Assembly: GCA_001953115.1 (NCBI GenBank)
Contig: LSSL01001394.1
Location: 1-11,731 of the forward strand
Direction of reading: 5' to 3'
From: Smittium mucronatum
Lineage: Eukaryota > Kickxellomycota > Harpellomycetes > Harpellales > Legeriomycetaceae
Length of the DNA stretch: 11,731 bases
Within the stretch, counting starts at the first letter, position 1, and each line of letters opens with the position of its first letter. The notes under the pieces are model-generated. The model was not told where the DNA came from. It saw only the letters and a list, made by a program, of their open reading frames with translations, and ran no database searches. The translations under genes and the position numbers were made by a program. Shown here piece by piece: positions 9,523-11,731 of this stretch.

Positions 9523-9531
9523 ATCTATATA
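9523..9531 (-). other. 9-nt intron of tRNA-Tyr
   Basis: Between G37 (9532) and A38 (9522) lie nine extra bases, TATATAGAT, placed one nucleotide 3' of the anticodon triplet. This is the canonical eukaryotic site recognised by the tRNA splicing endonuclease. A TAT in the intron can pair with anticodon GTA (one G-U) to build the bulge-helix-bulge. Tyrosine tRNA genes carry introns in nearly all eukaryotes. Nine bases is at the short end; the yeast tRNA-Tyr intron is about 14. Confidence 0.9.
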
Positions 9532-9549
9532 CTACAGTCTCCCGCTCTA

Positions 9550-9560
9550 CCGCTGAGCTA
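9550..9560 (-). promoter_or_regulatory. tRNA-Tyr A box (internal Pol III promoter)
   Basis: TAGCTCAGCGG covers tRNA positions 8 to 19 and matches the A-box consensus TRGCNNAGYNGG without its optional D-loop insertion. With the B box it forms the type 2 Pol III promoter. Confidence 0.88.
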
Positions 9561-9577
9561 TATTCGGATGAGATTTC

Positions 9578-9607
9578 ATTAAATAAATAAAATTATATTT
9601 ATTTAAT
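9578..9607. repeat. 12-bp perfect inverted repeat upstream of tRNA-Tyr
   Basis: ATTAAATAAATA (9578-9589) and TATTTATTTAAT (9596-9607) are exact complements around a 6-base centre. The repeat starts about 10 bases before the tRNA 5' end. On the minus strand the centre and one arm supply a TATA-like AAATATAATT at roughly -24 to -33, where TFIIIB binds. All arm bases are A or T, so at this composition a chance origin is plausible. Confidence 0.6.
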
Positions 9608-11709
9608 TTTAATTAAACTTACCATTTTTTAGTACTAGAATATATAATTAGTAGTATATAAAAAATCAAATAAATATTAATTTAAGGTAAATTGTATTTT
9701 CAATAAACTTTTTTAACAATTATATGAAATTATTTTGATAGCAGTATACAATACAGATTTTAATATCTTTTTAACATCATTAAAAGAGATAAAAATACCC
9801 TTTTTTGTGAAGATATTTTGTAAAAGAATTGGTACCAAAAATAAAGTTGAAAAAGTATTAAAAATAGACTTAAATTTATTGGGGATATCACTATATACAT
9901 ACCATAACCTTTTTTTCCTGTTTATTGGCCTGTTTAGCTGGATAAATGCGAAACATTATAGTATCAATATTTCTTCATTTTGACACCTCTATATGTATTT
10001 TACACGATATAAGTCTCTAAGGAATATATTTTATCTTGTTAAAAACTAACTAATGTTAATATATATGGATGAATCTTAGTTAGGGGTCCTCCAAAACGAA
10101 ATTATTTAGTCATAAACTCTTTTCTGTTTGAGAAACTGTCTCAATCAGACTTGATATAGCATGTTTTTAAATTTGAAGGTGTAAAGATATGTAAAGACCT
10201 GAATATACACGCTAAAGCATTTTCATTGAAAAAATGTTGACATTCACTGTATAAAAAATCCGTTTTTATATCATATGCGAATAAATTTTTGATAGTCATT
10301 TGCACATAAACCAAAAATATGTACCCTAAAACTCCTTAAATTATAATAGTGTTTGCTGGTTACTTTTAGAAATAGACTTAGCCCATATAAATAGATTTAA
10401 TCACAGTAAAGCCGTGACTCTGCCCGATTCTGTCCAACAAAGCTATCTTTTTCCTTATATCATAGATTAAATTTTATAAATAATACCATTGTTTTTTATC
10501 TTTGAAATATATATATATTTGGAAATTTGTGTGCTAATTGAAATTTAACCTAATAATCATAAAATATACAAAGCTTAAAATAAACTGTTTGAATAACTTT
10601 TCTAAAATTGGAATCACAAAAAGATATGAGCTTTTATTTTGGAGCTAGCTTTTAAAAATAAACTGCTCTATTTATAATTAGGCGTATTTGCAAATCCTAT
10701 GATTTTTTTAAAAAAAGGTTAGAACACGATACTTAGCTCCTTAAAAAAATACTCTAATTTCCTCCTGAAAAGAAGGAAGTGCACAGAAAATCTAGCATAA
10801 AATATCCCTATTTAAAAAGGACTAGAAAAAAAAGCATCATTATTTTCCCGAGATTTTTTTTTTGCAAAAAGATTGAAATAAACGAAATATAGTTACATGG
10901 CTAGCTAACAAAAATCAGTCATAAAAAATCTTTTAATAATCTTTTTTTAAAAAAATGATCTTTTAATACTTTTCTAAAAATTTAATGCTTTTAAGGATAA
11001 ATAGTAAGTACCAACCGAATTGACTTAAGTTTGGGCATTGAAAATATATTTGCCTCCATTTTAAATAAATTTTTAACAATATTAAAAATCACAATATCTT
11101 TTAATTTAGCCCAATAATATCCCGCTTTTTTACGCAAAACGCAGTTAATTTTTTTTTGATAATAAAAAAAACAATTGCCAATATGAAAGTGCTTTTTATT
11201 ATACGTAAATGTAAAAACGATTCCTATTTGCAAAGTGCATTAAAAAAATATGGTACATTTTAATTTTTTTCATATTCATTTTGAGATATGGTTTAGAAGA
11301 ATCGCTTAGAATAACGAAAATTTTATATTCCTTATTATCAGAACTCAAAAAAATTTAGCTAGTTGATTTTTTTTCGAATTATGGATACCAGAGATTCAAG
11401 AAAAAAAATATATTGGATCATTACTGAAACCCAGAATTACTTTAGTTAACGGATTTTCGGGAGATTGATACAGCTAAATATCTGAATAAATATTTTTATA
11501 AATATTGTTATCATTCTAATGATTCCATTTATGAATGTAAATCCGGATTATAATGGATATATTTTGAAATAAAAATGCAGATTTTTGTTTTAATAGCTCA
11601 CAATTTATTCAATCTAGCAAGCCAAAAAATCCAAGCATAATTTTTTTTTTGATTTATCTCATGATAATGTTAAGTGATATAGAATATAAAAAAAATTGGA
11701 AAGAAAATT
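9608..11709. other. AT-rich intergenic region, no supported gene
   Basis: About 2.1 kb of low-G+C DNA. An 88-codon open stretch (9717-9983, plus) and an 80-codon one (10991-11233, minus) have no ATG at their 5' ends, no recognisable domain and a Phe/Ile/Lys/Asn composition typical of random AT-rich translation. A 42-base island at 10402-10443 is about 52% G+C and unexplained. I found no tRNA, rRNA or mobile-element signature on either strand. Confidence 0.7.
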
Positions 11710-11731
11710 TATATATATATATATATATATA
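11710..11731. repeat. (TA)11 microsatellite at window end
   Basis: Eleven perfect TA units run to the last base, so the true length is unknown. (TA)n tracts are easily melted and prone to length change. Confidence 0.95.

Larger units (their letters stand above)
9487..9567 (-). tRNA. tRNA-Tyr: tRNA-Tyr (anticodon GTA), intron-containing
   Basis: Reading the minus strand, a complete cloverleaf folds. The acceptor stem CCGAATA pairs with TGTTCGG (one G-T), and the D arm is GCTC-AGCGGTA-GAGC. The anticodon stem GGAGA pairs with TCTCT around loop CTGTAG...A, with anticodon GTA at 9535-9533. The variable loop is AGGTC, and the T arm CCTGG-TTCAAAT-CCGGG ends before discriminator A73. No CCA is encoded, as in eukaryotic nuclear genes. 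The C1-G72 pair is the known eukaryotic/archaeal tyrosine identity element. The mature length without the intron is 72 nt. A and B box sequences match Pol III internal promoters. It reads UAC/UAU codons. The gene appears intact, with no stem mismatch beyond G-T pairs. Confidence 0.96.

Noticed and set aside
10081..10140. Possible transposon terminal repeat beginning TTAGGGGTCCTCC
   Set aside because: I searched by eye for an inverted partner and found none. No transposase frame is present.
10991..11233. 80-codon open stretch on the minus strand
   Set aside because: Begins with TTG rather than ATG, residue mix as expected from random A/T-rich DNA, no domain, no raised G+C.

Overview
The window looks like a gene-poor, extremely AT-rich stretch of a eukaryotic nuclear genome, most likely from a fungus. 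By hand count the intergenic DNA is only about 18-20% G+C, while its one long gene is near 40%. The gene encodes a HAS1/DDX18-type DEAD-box RNA helicase whose core and C-terminal domain read closest to fungal Has1. A tRNA-Tyr gene has an intron exactly one base 3' of its anticodon, which is a eukaryotic arrangement. A conserved leucine encoded by CTG argues against the CTG-to-serine yeasts. I cannot name the species; AT-rich early-diverging fungi are the natural candidates, but that is inference.

Layout. Positions 1 to about 6460 form a desert of A/T tracts, short microsatellites and short palindromes, with no gene I can support. Positions 6497-8587 on the minus strand are the intact, apparently intronless HAS1 gene of 696 codons. 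It has an AATAAA about 30 bases past the stop, an in-frame stop just upstream of the start, and a T/A-rich upstream region. Positions 8640-9478 are a spacer that includes a patch of raised G+C (about 9001-9240). Positions 9487-9567 on the minus strand are the intron-containing tRNA-Tyr(GTA), with internal A and B boxes and a TTTT terminator. From 9568 to the end the sequence is again AT-rich and without recognisable genes, closing in a (TA)n tract.

How the genes relate. Both genes are translation-related housekeeping genes: HAS1 acts in ribosomal subunit assembly in the nucleolus, and tRNA-Tyr acts in decoding. They are transcribed by different polymerases about 0.9 kb apart, so nothing suggests a joint unit. 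I found no mobile element, CRISPR array, operon or defence-type cassette. The observations most worth checking are the 9-nt tRNA intron, an Asn in helicase motif V, a palindrome cluster near 1.8-1.9 kb, an imperfect GAAGGT hexamer array, and two compositional islands that could hide noncoding RNA or gene relics.
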